Notes under the pieces: model-generated | Databases searched by the model: none | Seen by the model: only the letters and a program-made list of their open reading frames with translations | What the model was told of the DNA's origin: nothing | In this document: piece by piece, positions 1 to 13,307 of the stretch | Layout: each line of letters starts with the position of its first letter | Position numbering within the stretch: position 1 is the first letter of the stretch | Translations under genes and position numbers: made by a program | Source of the DNA: Amia ocellicauda | Lineage: Eukaryota; Chordata; Actinopteri; Amiiformes; Amiidae | Direction of reading: 5' to 3' | Assembly: GCF_036373705.1 (NCBI RefSeq) | Contig: NC_089856.1 | Span: forward strand, 2,829,001 to 2,893,000 | Length of the DNA stretch: 64,000 nt

Positions 1-468
1 ACCCAATAGCTCGATAAGCTGGATAAGTCCCCGTGGATGTGCCAGTCACTGCGCTGCAGACGGACACAGTGTGCGATGATGCAAGGATGTGTGGATGGGA
101 GCGCCTCTCCGCGGATGCGCCGGCGTTCCTCGCACTCGTTGGCTCGAGCCCCGTCTGCATCAGCGGTTCGCAAGGGAGCCATTTTTTATTTTGTTTGGGG
201 TTTATGATTTATCTCTGCATGTTTCTCTTGTTGTTGTTGTTTTTATGCCTGGGCTGGATTGGAAACATATTGGCTTCACACTTGGGGGACAGGAGGAGGA
301 GAAGACAACCCCTCGTTTTGTTTTTGCTTCTTTTTTGTTCTTGGTTTCGGTTCTGAGACGAGAAGGAGGTGGAGAGGGGTGAGGGAGGCAGGGGGTCCCC
401 GAGACCTGACGAGGTTTTGTACGTGTCATGGAAGGGAGGCACGGGGGTTTCCGAAATGGGGATATCTG

Positions 469-520
469 CTCTCTCTCTCTCTCTCACATACAAACTCTCT
501 CACACACTCTCTCTCTCCCT

Positions 521-556
<36 letters not shown>

Positions 557-589
557 CTCTCTCTCTCTCTCTTTCATACACAATCTCTC

Positions 590-631
<42 letters not shown>

Positions 632-850
632 TCTCTCTCTCTCTCTTTCATACACACTCTCGCTCTCCCTCACACACACGCACTCTCTCCCCCCCTAACA
701 CTCTCTCTCACACACGTACACACTCTCTCTCTTACACACACACACACTCTCTGTCTCTCTCTCACATACACTCTCTCTCTCCCCCCCTCACTAACACACT
801 CTCTTTTTTACACACACACTCTCACACTCCCTCTATCTCTCACACTCTTT
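469..850. repeat. compound (CT)n/(CA)n microsatellite tract
   Basis: About 380 bp of alternating CT-rich and CA-rich blocks with few interruptions. The long frames through it, rich in Ser/Leu and His/Thr, are translation artefacts. Confidence 0.95.
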
Positions 851-2224
851 CTGAATGGCACAGCGATGACCTCATGTTCCTTCAGGGTGGCTTTCCTGCT
901 GTACGTCTCTGTCATCCACAGCCGGCGAGGGGGGTCCCATCTCTCTGAAACACGCTGCTCTCCGACTACACACTCCGATAGAGAAGTTTTTATTGTTTTA
1001 GAGAACGCATTAAAGGAGTGTCTTGTTTACTTAGATTATGTTCATTGAGATTCATAATTGAATCATTCGAAAATATGAGGGGATCGAGTGCCAAAGGAAA
1101 CAGTAAAGCGATAACAAGAAAAAGCTGCCGATCCGGGGACTCGGAGTGGAAATTGGCCACTAGATAAATCGGGATCTCTATACAATTCTGTTTCCGGTGC
1201 TGTTTTGATACATACAAATTACATGTGTGCGAAGATAAACAAATTCAGGGATCAGTTCCCCATGGAAAGAAACGCGATACACTGCAGTTGTTAGAAGCTG
1301 GAGGCAAGCCAGGAATAGAAAGAAAAAATCCTCTCCAATCCTATTTTAACTTCACACATCTGTCTGTGAAAATCTCCTCATAATTATATAACAAGCCTTA
1401 AACAACGAGCACCTGGTGCTGCCTTAAATAAAAAGTCACCCGGCAGCTTTGCAATGCGCTCAAACTGCTACACAAAGGAAGTTGCCTCGGAAAACACAAA
1501 CCCGTGTGCGGCAGTGGGACCGTCCCGCAGACTAACACAATCATCACACCCCTCTCTTCCTGTCCCAACGTGTCCCTACCAGTGAGTGTGGTGCCGCTAC
1601 ACCGGGCCGTACCGCCTAACCCACCGTAGGAGAGATTCTTCCCGGTCAGGGCAATAAACACAAGCTCAGGACAGGACGGGAATCAGTTGGAGGCGGCTCC
1701 TTGTTGTGCTTGGCGTTGTGTTGATACACACTCCACAGTGTGAATGAAAGGATCGATCAATAAACACCACATCTTGCTAAGCAGTGTTACACAGCCAACG
1801 CACACAAATTGAAACAATACGCTTGCAATTTGGGCCGGTGGATTTGGGACCATGATTCTTGGGAGAGAAGGCTGCTTTCCCTCCAGATGTGCAAATGAAC
1901 GGGTGCACAGTAGAGATTAAAATTAAATCCAATCACCTGTCTGTTGAAGAAGAATCACAGTTATTATTACTATTTTCTCCAATGTTAAGGACCAAAAATA
2001 AGATCGTCTTTTAGACATGCAGGATGTTTGTGTGTTTTTAATTGTGCTAGACTGAGAGGGCCAACCGTAGCCTTAAAGACTTTAGAAAACAGGATTACAT
2101 CCCATGACGACAGCGCACTCCCCCGATTCCCAAGCTACGGCTAAAAAAAGGACTCTGAGATGAGGCAGTTCATTGTGGAGACGCTGAGAAAACACTAACC
2201 TAGAGCAGAGGAAGCCAGGTGAAA

Positions 2225-2249
2225 AAATAAATAATAATAATAATAATAC
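2225..2249. repeat. short (ATA)n microsatellite
   Basis: About eight trinucleotide units in AT-rich intergenic DNA. Confidence 0.8.
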
Positions 2250-2461
2250 AGTTACCTCTTACAAGGAGGGGGGGGGGAAACAAAACAACCTGCCTCAGAT
2301 GGGAGTTGGACAAGTGTTATAAATTACACGCAGCTTGACAACTCGGCTCTCTCCCTTTCTCAGCCTGAGGAGAGCCTGTTGTTCCTGGACCTCCCTGAAC
2401 ACAAACACGGCCCGCGAGGATCTGCACCCGCTCTTGTTTTGTCAGCTGCAGGGTCTCTATC

Positions 2462-2512
2462 CATCTCTCTCCCTCCCTCTCCCTCTCCCTCTCTCTCTCC
2501 CCATCTATCTAT
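2462..2512. repeat. CT-rich low-complexity tract
   Basis: Polypyrimidine stretch of CTCTCC-like units, about 50 bp. Confidence 0.75.
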
Positions 2513-5500
2513 CTTGCCTGGTGAAGGACAGATACCCGCGCCTCCCTCGCATGCTGACTACAGTGGACTGTCCCACTAGGCACTCCTCCGCTATTGTAAA
2601 CTTTGCTGAAACTGGGCGCATGTTGTCTCCCCGCGTGGGATCACCGACACTCCCACCGATCCCAACGCGCCTCTCCCGTTCAAAGGCCGAACCCACCCCA
2701 GCGATCCGCCAGCTGGCCAGTTCACACTTGCAATTTGATGAACGAGACGTGGAGGTTCTGGAAACGGTGGGAAACTGGATCTTTCTTTGAGCACAAAACA
2801 AAAGAAATCAGGGTGTGAAATGTGACTCAACCACAATCTAGCCAGTGATTTAAAAACTAAAAAACATTGTTACAGCCTACACCTCTTGATCCACAATGGG
2901 AAAGAAAGGATGAGTCCAACGAAGCGAATAGTAAATCCCTAAATGTTTATACTCTCATTATACTACGGACAACACCTGTTCTTTTAAAACCAGCCACTAT
3001 TGAAACAGGTCTACATAACCTGAACAGAGGGACCTACTAGACACCTAAGCATCAGTAGCTGGTAGAATATATTGTCTCTCAGTTTTCCCTCTAGATATTG
3101 GAGGCGTTTCAGTGGCATCTGAACCAAATTAACTAAACACCGCAGTGAATGGGATAAATGTATCTCTATGTAGTAAGAGCATTTAAAGACAAGCAGTCTC
3201 TGGTCCCTACGTGAGTCTCGATATAATACATAATACCTTGTGTGATCATTCAGAGGGACGTTTTCCCAGGAGTTTGGCAAAGAATGATAGATGCTGACAC
3301 TTTGTTTTGTTTTCTTAAAATACCCTTTTAACCCAGAAGAGAATTTCAGCCATGCTACTGATTACTGATACTCATTCTTTTTTCCTTCCATAGTTTGTTG
3401 TTTTTGAAGTGATCTACAAAGTCGAGGTCTGCTGTGTTTTACCCATTAAGAAAATACAAATAAACAAGCAAAATAATCATAAGGAAGTGCTATGAATCAT
3501 CCTTGTATAATAATGTAAAGATAGGTAGGCCTATATTGTCCAGTATATTGTTCAGTAACAGTCCACAGCACTGCCTCGCAGATGTAAAAGCACAGACCTC
3601 ATTAATATGCACTGGATTGTGTTAGCCTGCCGTGCACAACATCCACTCGGGACAGTTTGGACAGAGAAGGCGAAAGAACCAAAAGAAACAGGGGAAAATA
3701 AACAGGACTTTGGCAAAAGTCCTGAAAGACTGGAATATTGCTTTAAAACATCCAAAACAGTCATAAATGTCAACAAATGCCGACAACACCCTACACGTAC
3801 AGCCCTTGTGCATGTCTGCACGCTGGCCTTCACTTTCAATTAGGCCTTTATTGGGCCAGATATGTTCACATTTTTTGTTCCTTTTTTCCCCAGAGAATTA
3901 TTCTCTCAAATTATTTTAATAAGTGCTATAAACAAAGAGAGCTCAAATAAATACACTAATTAATTAATTAATTAATAAAACGTGTTCTGGCACAAAGGCC
4001 AGAGGAAGCAATTTTTGACAAAAGCAATTAATTAATAAAATGTGTTTAAGAACCTGAAACATGGATATTTCCACGGGACACGGACTGAGTAAGAGTTTAA
4101 TATTTTTGGCCATATTGCATTAACAAGAAATACAGAAACCATCTATTACACTAATCTGAAACGAAGGGCGATTCTGTTTGCCTGTTGGCTCCCTGCTCTC
4201 CGGGCCCTGCTAACTGAAAGCACACTTCACTCTCATTGCCATTCACTGTTTCGCTTTCAGATTAAACTGGGAATCTTTTAACCGCTTTCCGGGATTGTCT
4301 CTTGTGCCAGACAGCACTATCCATGTTTAATATCATTTAAATGAATGGAAGTTGGCAGTTTATCGTTTCAGTTTAAAATCCTTCCCCGGCTTACATTTAT
4401 TTTTCGTAGAGAACGTGAGACTGTTTTTAAAATAAATATCTGGGACTAATAATGTGATGTTGCGGTCGGCAAAGCAGCGTGGTTGAATATGGGGCCTATT
4501 GCCTGAACTGAAACACCGCTAAAGATGCTGAAACAACACGGCCTGTTAACAAAACACCGATCTATGGATACTTTACTGAGAGCTTGCTTTACCAAAAAAG
4601 TCTTTTGACGCGTTTTCTTTAAAACTAGCCTATTACCACATTTAAGTGAGATATATAACAGATGGGGTCGTTAGCAAACGTGTCCGCCTGTAATGAGCAA
4701 GTCATGAAATGTGACTTTTTCAAGATGCACAAACATATCTGGCTGCAGATTTCTTTCGCCTGCTGCTGTGGGGGTATTATCCTCCGTGCCCCCTGAGATC
4801 TGCAGCCCAGCTCTGCGCGGCTGTGTGTGGCCTGATCGCAGGGGCACCGGCTTGCCTCCGAGGTTCAGATGTGTTTGTGGGTTATTATTATAAGCAAATA
4901 ATTTGAATTCCTGACCTGACAAATTCATTTATCATTTGGCCGATTTCTACTGAAGGTCTGCTGATTCATACCGGAGCAGTTTGGCATTGTAATTGATGTT
5001 ATTTATGTATTTTTGTTTATAAATAATAAGTACAAGTTATTTTGTGTTTAATGATAATGTATAAACAGACATTAAATAAATACACAATCCCTTAATAGAA
5101 AATGGGAAATCGTCAACGACTACATAAATAAATACACCAGAAACACCAATAGAATTGGAATTTAAACCATTAACTATGTCAATTAAATATATAATATAAA
5201 CCCTTTTACATACATATTTTACCAATAGGTTTCTGACAGCTCTATTTATTAGTAAAAACGCGTGTATGCATGGCTGTATGTGATTATTAATATAAATGAC
5301 TAAATGTGTTACTTTAACCTTGAACTGCACTTTTCCGTTACTTTACGTGGCTCACAAAAGCATTGCAATAAATTTGCATTTTAACCGAGTTACAGTGGTA
5401 ACATTTGTGAGGGGAGTGTGAGGAGAGTTAACACAAAACCAACGAACACCAAACACTTCTCGGTCACAACACTCCTTTAGGTCCATTGGGTTATTCCCGA

Positions 5501-6338
5501 GAAATAATGCATGGAAACGCAAATAACAAAACACAGTATTAAATATGGTATAAATTGGTGTATTAGTAGTATTTATGCCCCTGACGTTGAACTCGTTGTT
5601 GTGGTACCGCCAGCTTGTTGAAATTGACAATTATTGGTTTTCCTAAAGGCGCTCTGTACCATGCATGGTTTATATATGATCCTGTATCAAAATAAAATAA
5701 TATTAATATAAAATTAATTAATACAATTGTTGTTGTTTTTTAACAAAATTTTGTTGACAGAAATGTGTGCTTTAATTTGTTACCAATTTGAACAAACCTT
5801 AAGAAAACAAATTCCGAAGAAACTAAAACAAAATGCAGTATTTATTACTATAGGCTACACAATTGATGTAGTTGTCGACTATGCAATATTTTATATGCAT
5901 GTGTGTGTGCGTCAAAACAAGATTGAGACAACTGAATATTATAATAATTGTGTATAATAATTATATATATACAGAGATGTGCGTTAGTGTTTTGCCGTTC
6001 GTTCGTTTTTGTGTAGTTTTATGTTTGAGCGACGCGGTGAAAGCAGGCATCTCGTCTCTGCTGTTACTCTGTTATTGTTATCGTGCGACTGGACACACGA
6101 CTCGTAGTGACCGATGAAGACCTGCCTGAGACCCGCACAGCACACACACCTCCTGGGACGACGAGTGTGACAGCTCTGTACACAGAAGCACAGCCTGTGG
6201 GAACTGTAGTTGTAATTAGGGATGGTCTGTGTTTTTCCAAAGGTGTGTGCTATAATGGCATAGCTTATGCTTAATATGCTTAGTATATCATCGCTGGTGG
6301 TGATAACGCCTGAGTGATTTTAAAACATTACAATGTCC

Positions 6339-6340
<2 letters not shown>

Positions 6341-6412
<72 letters not shown>

Positions 6413-6441
6413 CATACATACATACATACATACATACATAC
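6341..6441. repeat. (AT)n followed by (CATA)n microsatellite
   Basis: About 68 bp of uninterrupted AT dinucleotide passes directly into about seven CATA tetranucleotide units. It is a likely highly variable locus, and the AT length may be under-called in an assembly. Confidence 0.95.
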
Positions 6442-7566
6442 AGAACACGGTACGTTCTTTGTCCCTGTGGTTTAGGATTATGTTTAATCTAATGTAATGT
6501 ATATAGCGCCTCAACGGGCTCGTTAACGCAGCCATAGCAAAGACTCTGGGAGTCAGGAGACGTGAAACTCCACATCAACAGTCTATGTTACAAACGATTG
6601 ATGTTTCTGTTGCAAAATGTAAAATATTTTTCGCAAGTTAAATAAGGTGGACAACAGTCAGCGTTAGCCCGGTCGTCCTTCCCTTGAAAAATAATTGTAT
6701 GAATCATAACATATTGACGTGGCACGTTCGTGTTTCTTTCGTTTTCTTAAGATCTGGTCCTTGATTTTACACTGGGCTTATTTCTGGGATCTTTCAGAAC
6801 AATGTTTGCATAGCGGCAACTTCTGTGGGTAGAAGAAAGAAACATCTTACAGAAATTTAAGTCGTCACTGAGTACAGTTTTGCAGTTTTCTATTAGCAGA
6901 CCAGGGTGGGTCGAAGTTTTTATTTAATCCAAGCGTTTCATTCAATTAGGAGGCAACAGCGTTTAGCACGAACCTGACAACCTTTCGCGCGAAAATAAAA
7001 GTATTGAATCTCTTCCTTAAATTATAATTTGATACAAACACAAATTATATGTATTTATAAGCATCTGTCAGATAGACAGAATTGAGATTCATTAAGTGAA
7101 CGCATAACATATGAAGTCACATATGTACCATATTATAAATAAAATCAAATATATATAGGCATATGCTTCTTTCACCTGGGCATTTTTCAAGTATTTTTCT
7201 ACTATAATTTACATTAATTAGAAAAGCAAAACGCTGTAATAATAATGAAATATGTAATCGGTAACAATAGGTGTATTCATATTGAGACACCCCTCCATGG
7301 TAGCAGTTTAGTTGAGTTTTTCCCATAACCTTGATTAGTTTGTCAGCATATAAAACCTGCACTATGGGTTAAAGGATGCATTTCATTCTCTTTCAGAATC
7401 GACGGAAATCAAATAATTGAGATGTTCAAGTAAGAGTACCAAGATCTTGTTAATTAGTATATATTTTAAACAAAGCATTTCATTCCTTACAAAACATGTG
7501 TAAGAAAATCGTCACGGGCGACAGGTCATATTTAAAATATTAATGATTCCTTTGATAAAATAACAC

Positions 7567-7579
7567 TTTATTATTTATT
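7567..7579 (-). terminator. polyadenylation signals for the FoxD gene
   Basis: Two overlapping-range AATAAA hexamers on the minus strand (plus-strand TTTATT at 7567-7572 and 7574-7579) lie about 240 bp beyond the FoxD stop codon, a normal 3' UTR length. The transcript end itself is inferred. Confidence 0.55.
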
Positions 7580-7816
7580 TAGTTTAGGGTGGAAGGTTCA
7601 TGATAAGCGAAGATATACAATCCAGTCAAATGACTGTCGATCAGGAGGAGAGCTGGAAAACGACAATTTCATAGACATGTAGAGAGAGAAAAATAATTCA
7701 TGAAATAAGTCTTTATACACCGATCAATACCCAACGCCAACAAGTGAACTGGATGTTTCCACGGCTCCTTTTACCTGAGTTTAACCGGCACATGTTCGAG
7801 CCGCGGAGGCGCAGAG

Positions 7817-8866
7817 CTAGCAGTGGCCGGCGCTGCTCAGGTGCTGCAGCAGTTTGTTGGCCAGGCTGGCACCGCCGGGCAGGGCGCGCAGTTTGTGGTA
7901 GTCGTGCTGCAGGCTGAGCAGGTGCGGGGCGCCCGGGGGATGCAGCACCGCGCCGGGGAGGTACGGCGCGCCCGGCGACTCCGGCACCAGAGCCGAGGCG
8001 AGGCCAGGGCAGCTGCCGAGGCTCTCGAAGGGGAAGGGGGGCACCGGGAGGGCGCACTCCGGTTTGACAGACTGAGAAGGGAGGAACGCCTTGCCAGCGG
8101 CCGCCAGAGAGGTCCTGGAGAACAGCGTGGACAGCGCCGGCAGGATGCTGCTGCTGCCGGGGGCCAGGCAGTGCGAGGGCCGGGGGTGGAAGCCCACGGG
8201 GTGCAGCTCCAGACCCGGCAGCTGCAGGCAGGCCGCTCCCAGGCCGTAGGTGCCGTAGGTGAAGCTGGGCAGCGCCCCGGGCTCGCACGGCTCCTTCACC
8301 AGCCCGAACCTGAAGTGCTGCCGTTTGAAGCGCTTCCTCCGTCGCAGGAAGCTGCCATTCTCGAACATGTCGGACGAATTGGGGTCCAGGGTCCAGTAGT
8401 TGCCCTTGCCCGGGTTGCCCGGCTCCCGGGGCATCTTGACGAAGCAGTCGTTGAGGGACAGGTTGTGGCGGATGGAGTTCTGCCAGGCGGGGAACTTCTC
8501 CCGGTAGTAGGGGAAGCGCTGGCTGATGAAGTCGCAGATCTCGCTCAGGGTGAGCCTCTTCTTGGGGCTCTGCAGGATGGCCATGGTGATCAGGGCGATG
8601 TAGGAGTACGGGGGCTTCACCAGGGTTTTGCCCGTCCCGGGGCTGCAGCTGGAAGACGGCGTCTCTGGGTCCCCGTCGGCCGCGCGTTGGCACGTCGGGG
8701 ACGCAGCTTGGGCTTCCCGTTCGCCGTCCACACTGCCTGTGGCTTCCACCACCAAAGGTAAAGAGAAGAGCTGCTGCTTCTTGGCGTCCCTGTTGCCATC
8801 CCCAACCACGTCAATGTCGGGTTCTTCCATGAGCTCCGAGGCGCTTTCTGTGTCCAAAGTCATCAT
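7817..8866 (-). CDS. FoxD-family forkhead transcription factor (single exon)
   Basis: Nuclear winged-helix DNA-binding transcription factor of the FoxD subfamily, whose members act in neural plate, neural crest and mesoderm development. The 349-residue frame has no intron, as is usual for FoxD genes. The forkhead domain spans about residues 84-182: it opens with [13 protein letters not shown], includes the recognition-helix motif [15 protein letters not shown] and closes with the basic stretch [11 protein letters not shown], all typical of FoxD. The N-terminus has the acidic [11 protein letters not shown] stretch shared by FoxD proteins. Two consecutive ATGs (8866 and 8863) begin the frame and nothing upstream in frame is an ATG. 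Family members start MTL, so 8863 may be the true start. SEICDFIS in the domain resembles FoxD4/5-type proteins, but I cannot settle the subtype. The C-terminal half is Pro/Leu/Ser-rich, and I do not see the usual FSIxNI-like Groucho-binding (eh1) motif. Confidence 0.93.
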   Translation of the reverse strand: MMTLDTESASELMEEPDIDVVGDGNRDAKKQQLFSLPLVVEATGSVDGEREAQAASPTCQRAADGDPETPSSSCSPGTGKTLVKPPYSYIALITMAILQSPKKRLTLSEICDFISQRFPYYREKFPAWQNSIRHNLSLNDCFVKMPREPGNPGKGNYWTLDPNSSDMFENGSFLRRRKRFKRQHFRFGLVKEPCEPGALPSFTYGTYGLGAACLQLPGLELHPVGFHPRPSHCLAPGSSSILPALSTLFSRTSLAAAGKAFLPSQSVKPECALPVPPFPFESLGSCPGLASALVPESPGAPYLPGAVLHPPGAPHLLSLQHDYHKLRALPGGASLANKLLQHLSSAGHC

Positions 8867-9229
8867 CCAAGGAGAGGAACCGGGCCACCTGCGCCAACCG
8901 GCGGGAAGGACATAAGCCAAACCAGGACTGAATCTTCACAAGTAGCCGCCGCCTTTACATTTCCATTCACAAAAATCTCAGCTGGTCAAGTGTACACTCC
9001 CACGGAACACCATAACCAGACAAAAACGCACTTTTCTAAATGTATACTGTAAAAGCCACCATTCTCTCCCGGACAGAAAGAGACACGTCTTTTTTTCACA
9101 CGGCTATGAAACGAAAATCAAAACGAAAAGGGGGGAAAAACACTTCAAAGGGAAAAACGCACGATACTGTTCCAAGGCGTCCGCAGCATCCCTCTCTCAC
9201 AGATGGGGAGAAATGTTTTCTTGTAATTG

Positions 9230-9400
9230 TAACCGGGCTGAGGTCAGGTGACCGTGATGTCACTGTGGATCCGGGCGCTGTGCACAAGTTTGCAGGCTCT
9301 TCACCAATGAGATCACGTCACACATCGCATTAGAAGTGGTGTCTCCTCCCGCTCCTCTCCCAGACCCTCTCCCTAAATAACACACCTTTCACCGCCGTGC
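9230..9400 (-). promoter_or_regulatory. possible promoter region of the FoxD gene
   Basis: Upstream of the minus-strand FoxD start there is a cluster of promoter-type elements: a CCAAT motif near 9305, CRE-like ACGTCA/TGATGTCA sequences around 9256 and 9316, and a GC-rich block at 9340-9370. No TATA box or start site can be fixed by eye, so the placement is a weak inference. Confidence 0.3.
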
Positions 9401-9885
9401 GTGGGTCGGCTGCAGGGTGTTTGATTTCAACTAATTATACGAATTGTCCCATAAAAAGGCAAAGTATTGAAACCCTTAGGCGATATGGCTTTTCAGAAGA
9501 TTTTTAATGTTACAACACATTACATGTGATAAGATTAGATGAACACGGACAGGCGTTTGTTTAATTGCATTCATTAACTTTAGGACATAATTGTATGTTA
9601 TTTCCCCGCCAGAATTGTTGCATTGCTTCATTTGACAAGCGCTAGAATTATATACATTTGCAGGTTATTATTCTTTTTAAAAAGGTCTGCGCGCAATATG
9701 CAGGCGTGTTTATCTATGTTTTAACACTAATTAACGGTACATGGAGACTTGAGCGAATTAGATCGTATTCATATGTTGGATTGCAAGGATTAAAGGCAGC
9801 TGATCCCGGTATTTTTATAGCCAACCGCGTTAACTTGATAAAAAAAAATAACGAAGACTGAAATATACTCCAACACATTATTACA

Positions 9886-9932
<47 letters not shown>
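9886..9932. repeat. (TTA)n microsatellite
   Basis: About 15 trinucleotide units. The poly-isoleucine frame across it is an artefact. Confidence 0.95.
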
Positions 9933-9934
<2 letters not shown>

Positions 9935-11826
9935 TACTAATATACATAACTCTGGTCCGTGAATCTTACTGCATTCCCTGTGTCCAGATCGTGACACTTA
10001 GCCTTTATTAAATTCGCCTTTTTTCTTCTTTAACCCAAAACATATATTGGACGTAAAAATTTTAGATATTGGAGAACAAATATATTTGTAAAGAGGTAAA
10101 TACAGTTTTGTTTTCCCGTTGGTTTGTTTATTTATAAATATTAAATATGTGTGACATTTGATACAATCTGGACAAGCATTTTTGGGTATAAATGCAATTT
10201 ACGAACCAAAGTGCAATGCATATTTTAAAAACTCATCCCATATTACTTTAATTGCCACATCATTGTAATTCCTTCCTTGTCGATTTAGATCATGTATGAT
10301 TTGGACAGGAACCGCTGTTCGGGCGCTTTTTGACAGCTTGGACACGTCCTTTTGGAAGAGGTTTACTATTGTATTATAGTTATAATAATGAAGTGCGTTT
10401 GTAGGGTAACGGTCTCCAGTCTCTCCAGATATTTTAAATTAATCGGGGGGAAATTGGCACATGGAGCGCTGACGCCATCGTCACAAAGAAAATCTGTGGA
10501 TACTAGAGGGAAAGCCGTTAAATTTAATAATTTCTTCTGACTGAAACGCTTCAATATTGCCCGAATTGAATGAATTAGCTGCACATTTATTACAGTTGAA
10601 CACGATCATTTCCTATTAAATATATCCCGAGATGAATTGCATCAAGTTTGAAATGAGACACTAGCGGGGACTTTATAAACAGGCTTTGATTCAATCCCGA
10701 TGAGCATCTTTACACTTTAATTCAGAGCGGTTTTGCGCCTCTCTTGTTAGTTAACGAGCTTTTGTAAAATGATAAATACATACATGTAAACTATAAACCA
10801 CTTTTGTGTGATTTTGTTCAAACAGGAACACAGTTTGGTATTTAAGAAAAACAGCAAAACAATATATGAAATGTAATGTAAGATTGTATTTGGGAAATAT
10901 TTGCACTTGTATTATTTATTTTAGTTTTTTTTGTCCAGTTGCACACAAAGCTAAACTTAACGCATTTAACGTGGAGTTCATAAAGTTTACACTCTGTCCT
11001 GCTCACGTTGCTCCGTTTACGTTAATGCTTTAAACTTGGTGTCTTGATGATGTAAATTGGCTTTAAATTCGGCCCTTATAAAGCTTGATGCACGTAGTCA
11101 ATAAGTTATCTTTTCACATCAGACCCCAGGGGTTCAGAAACAGATTTTGCACATGTAGTCCCACTCCCCGCACATGTCGGTGGACGCAGCCCGCAACAGA
11201 GCAACATTATACCTGCGGCGACTCATTTTCTTCTTAAGCGCATCACTGGGAATGATTGCGCTTCCTTGTTTGCGCTGTAATTACCCCAAAGCCCCCTTCC
11301 CTGCGCTGGACTAACCCCAGTCATTATAAACACGGGGAAACGAACCAGAACCGTTTTAATCAGCGCCAATAACAGGGGGGCTTTAGAGGAAAGAGACACG
11401 GATTAGGAGAGGCGACTGCGATGCTCAATATAAGTTTGATTCACTCCAGAGAAGTGGCAATTAATATTTTCCTAGACGAAAGTACGATAGCATATGCCTC
11501 GTATCCGCTTCTTTCCTCCCATTGTCAGATGTTCACTTTTTCTCTAGCGACGGAAGATAAGCCATTCTAATTGCACGAACCCCAGGAATAATTGTAAATG
11601 GGAAACAGTTTTCTGAAGTCTGTAATTAGCGAAGTCTGTCTGTGTAATCCTGCTTAAATGAATAAATCGATGTTTTGCATTAAAATATACTCCAGACTGT
11701 TTGCATCAGTTTCTTTAAAGAATGGATATCGCTTCTTTCTAATACTTTGGAATTGGCGTATATAAGCTACCTGCAATAATATATAGCCTAGAATTAACCT
11801 GTAAGTGTAACTGGATCCTTGACACA

Positions 11827-11827
<1 letters not shown>

Positions 11828-11854
<27 letters not shown>
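11828..11854. repeat. (CT)n microsatellite
   Basis: About 13 CT dinucleotides in intergenic DNA. Confidence 0.9.
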
Positions 11855-11858
<4 letters not shown>

Positions 11859-12592
11859 GAGAGATCAGTAGATTGAATAATTCATTTCAAACCCGTCTGT
11901 CTGTCCATCACTTTCCCAATCCGCTAAATCAGCGGACCCTCGAACTGGACAGTCCTGGAGCAAAGCAGGCGACATAGCGAGACCTGCGTTGGAGATGACA
12001 CTGGCAGGTTCATTTCCATGTAAAAGTCTGGATTAAATCAAAATGTCAGGAGCCATGCATGCAGTCGCAATTTACGCAATTTAAGTTTTATTTCATGAAG
12101 CTATTTCTCCCAATATGCCATTAGCAGGTGTAGTCCTGGGATGATAACTTTCTAAAACGACCCATAAACAATATGCATCAATCAAGTAGTTAGCTATAAG
12201 TTAATTATTTTTTAATTTTATTTACAAGAACAAATATACTGACCAGAATATATCACTTTAACCCCAGAAGGAACCTGAAAAGCATTGTGGTGCAGAACCT
12301 GGTCAGGTTTAAATGGTTCAAGTCGTGCAGCAAAACTGTGAATTGTTATATAATAAAAATTATTAAATTATGAAAAATAGTTTTACAACAACTAATGGAA
12401 ATAACTCGAGAGATTTAATTTTCTATATGTGCGTTTTTGGTTTGTCATCACATTTTAATAGAGGGGTCCCCATAACGCAAATGTATATCAACATTAACGA
12501 AAAATAATCAAGACGCGAGTGGAAATATAATTTTTCAGCCAATGCCGTTTCGGATTAAAATGTCACAGTGGCGTTCTAATTTATTGGCCAAG

Positions 12593-12593
<1 letters not shown>

Positions 12594-12640
<47 letters not shown>
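12594..12640. repeat. (AT)n microsatellite
   Basis: About 47 bp of uninterrupted AT dinucleotide. Confidence 0.95.
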
Positions 12641-12642
<2 letters not shown>

Positions 12643-13189
12643 GCTGTACAGTCTTATATTTAAACTTTGAATTTCTCAAAGCAATCCACAACCTCTGTTT
12701 TAGGAAAAAAAACACTGTGGACTTTATTAAACCGACTCTGTTCCACATTTCCAGGGAGGAGAGTGGGGGGGATTATTCATCTGAAAGAGCCCAGGGTTGT
12801 TTGCATTCATTGATGAAGCTCTTTGTCGGGGATCCCCGCACTTCCTGACTCTAATCGTGTTTTACCCCAGAGCGGGGGGCACAGAGGTGGGTGGGTGGCC
12901 CGCGACACTGGCAGTCTGCAGATGATTTCACAAATGTATCTCGCATGTCTCCCTGATTGAAAACAGCCCCAACACCGGGCGAGAAAAAAGGAGTTCATGG
13001 TTTCAATAATGAAACGGATAATAATAGAATTTGTATTAATATCGCGGGTCCCGCAGTCAGCGACACACAATGTATATTTAGCCTCGGGTTTGTTTTCTCT
13101 GCTTTTCTGCTGCTCAGTCAGAAAGTCTGTGTTTTGCGACTAGAAAATAATACAGTACGACATTGATTAAATTAGACTATGACACTCAA

Positions 13190-13307
13190 TCAGACACTAA
13201 TACATGCAATATTTGGAAATAATAATATTTACATTTTGTGAAATGTGTATATTTTATTCATTTAAACAGTATTATTATTTCAAAATATTGTTTGTATTAG
13301 TGTCTGA
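13190..13307. repeat. imperfect palindrome / hairpin element
   Basis: A left arm at 13190-13227 starting TCAGACACTAATACA matches the reverse complement of a right arm at 13270-13307 with only a few mismatches over 38 bp. The arms flank a 42-bp AT-rich spacer. The form fits a short foldback MITE or an RNA hairpin. No target-site duplication is certain. Confidence 0.75.

Larger units (their letters stand above)
1..7560. other. intergenic region left of the FoxD gene, no coding gene seen
   Basis: No open reading frame here has protein-like composition or recognisable domains. The frames that remain open at 259-1048 are translations of CT/CA repeats. The rest is AT-rich, non-repetitive DNA with short simple repeats (listed separately) and a few stretches of balanced composition, for example 4060-4420 and 4680-4900, that could be conserved non-coding elements. 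That last point is inference only: alignment to other fish would be needed. Confidence 0.55.

Noticed and set aside
259..1048. Long plus-strand frames of 200+ codons
   Set aside because: They are translations of the CT/CA microsatellite tract, with Ser/Leu and His/Thr repeats and no domain.
7713..8761. Other long frames on both strands over the FoxD gene
   Set aside because: Out-of-frame shadows of a GC-rich single-exon gene; only the frame with the forkhead domain is real.
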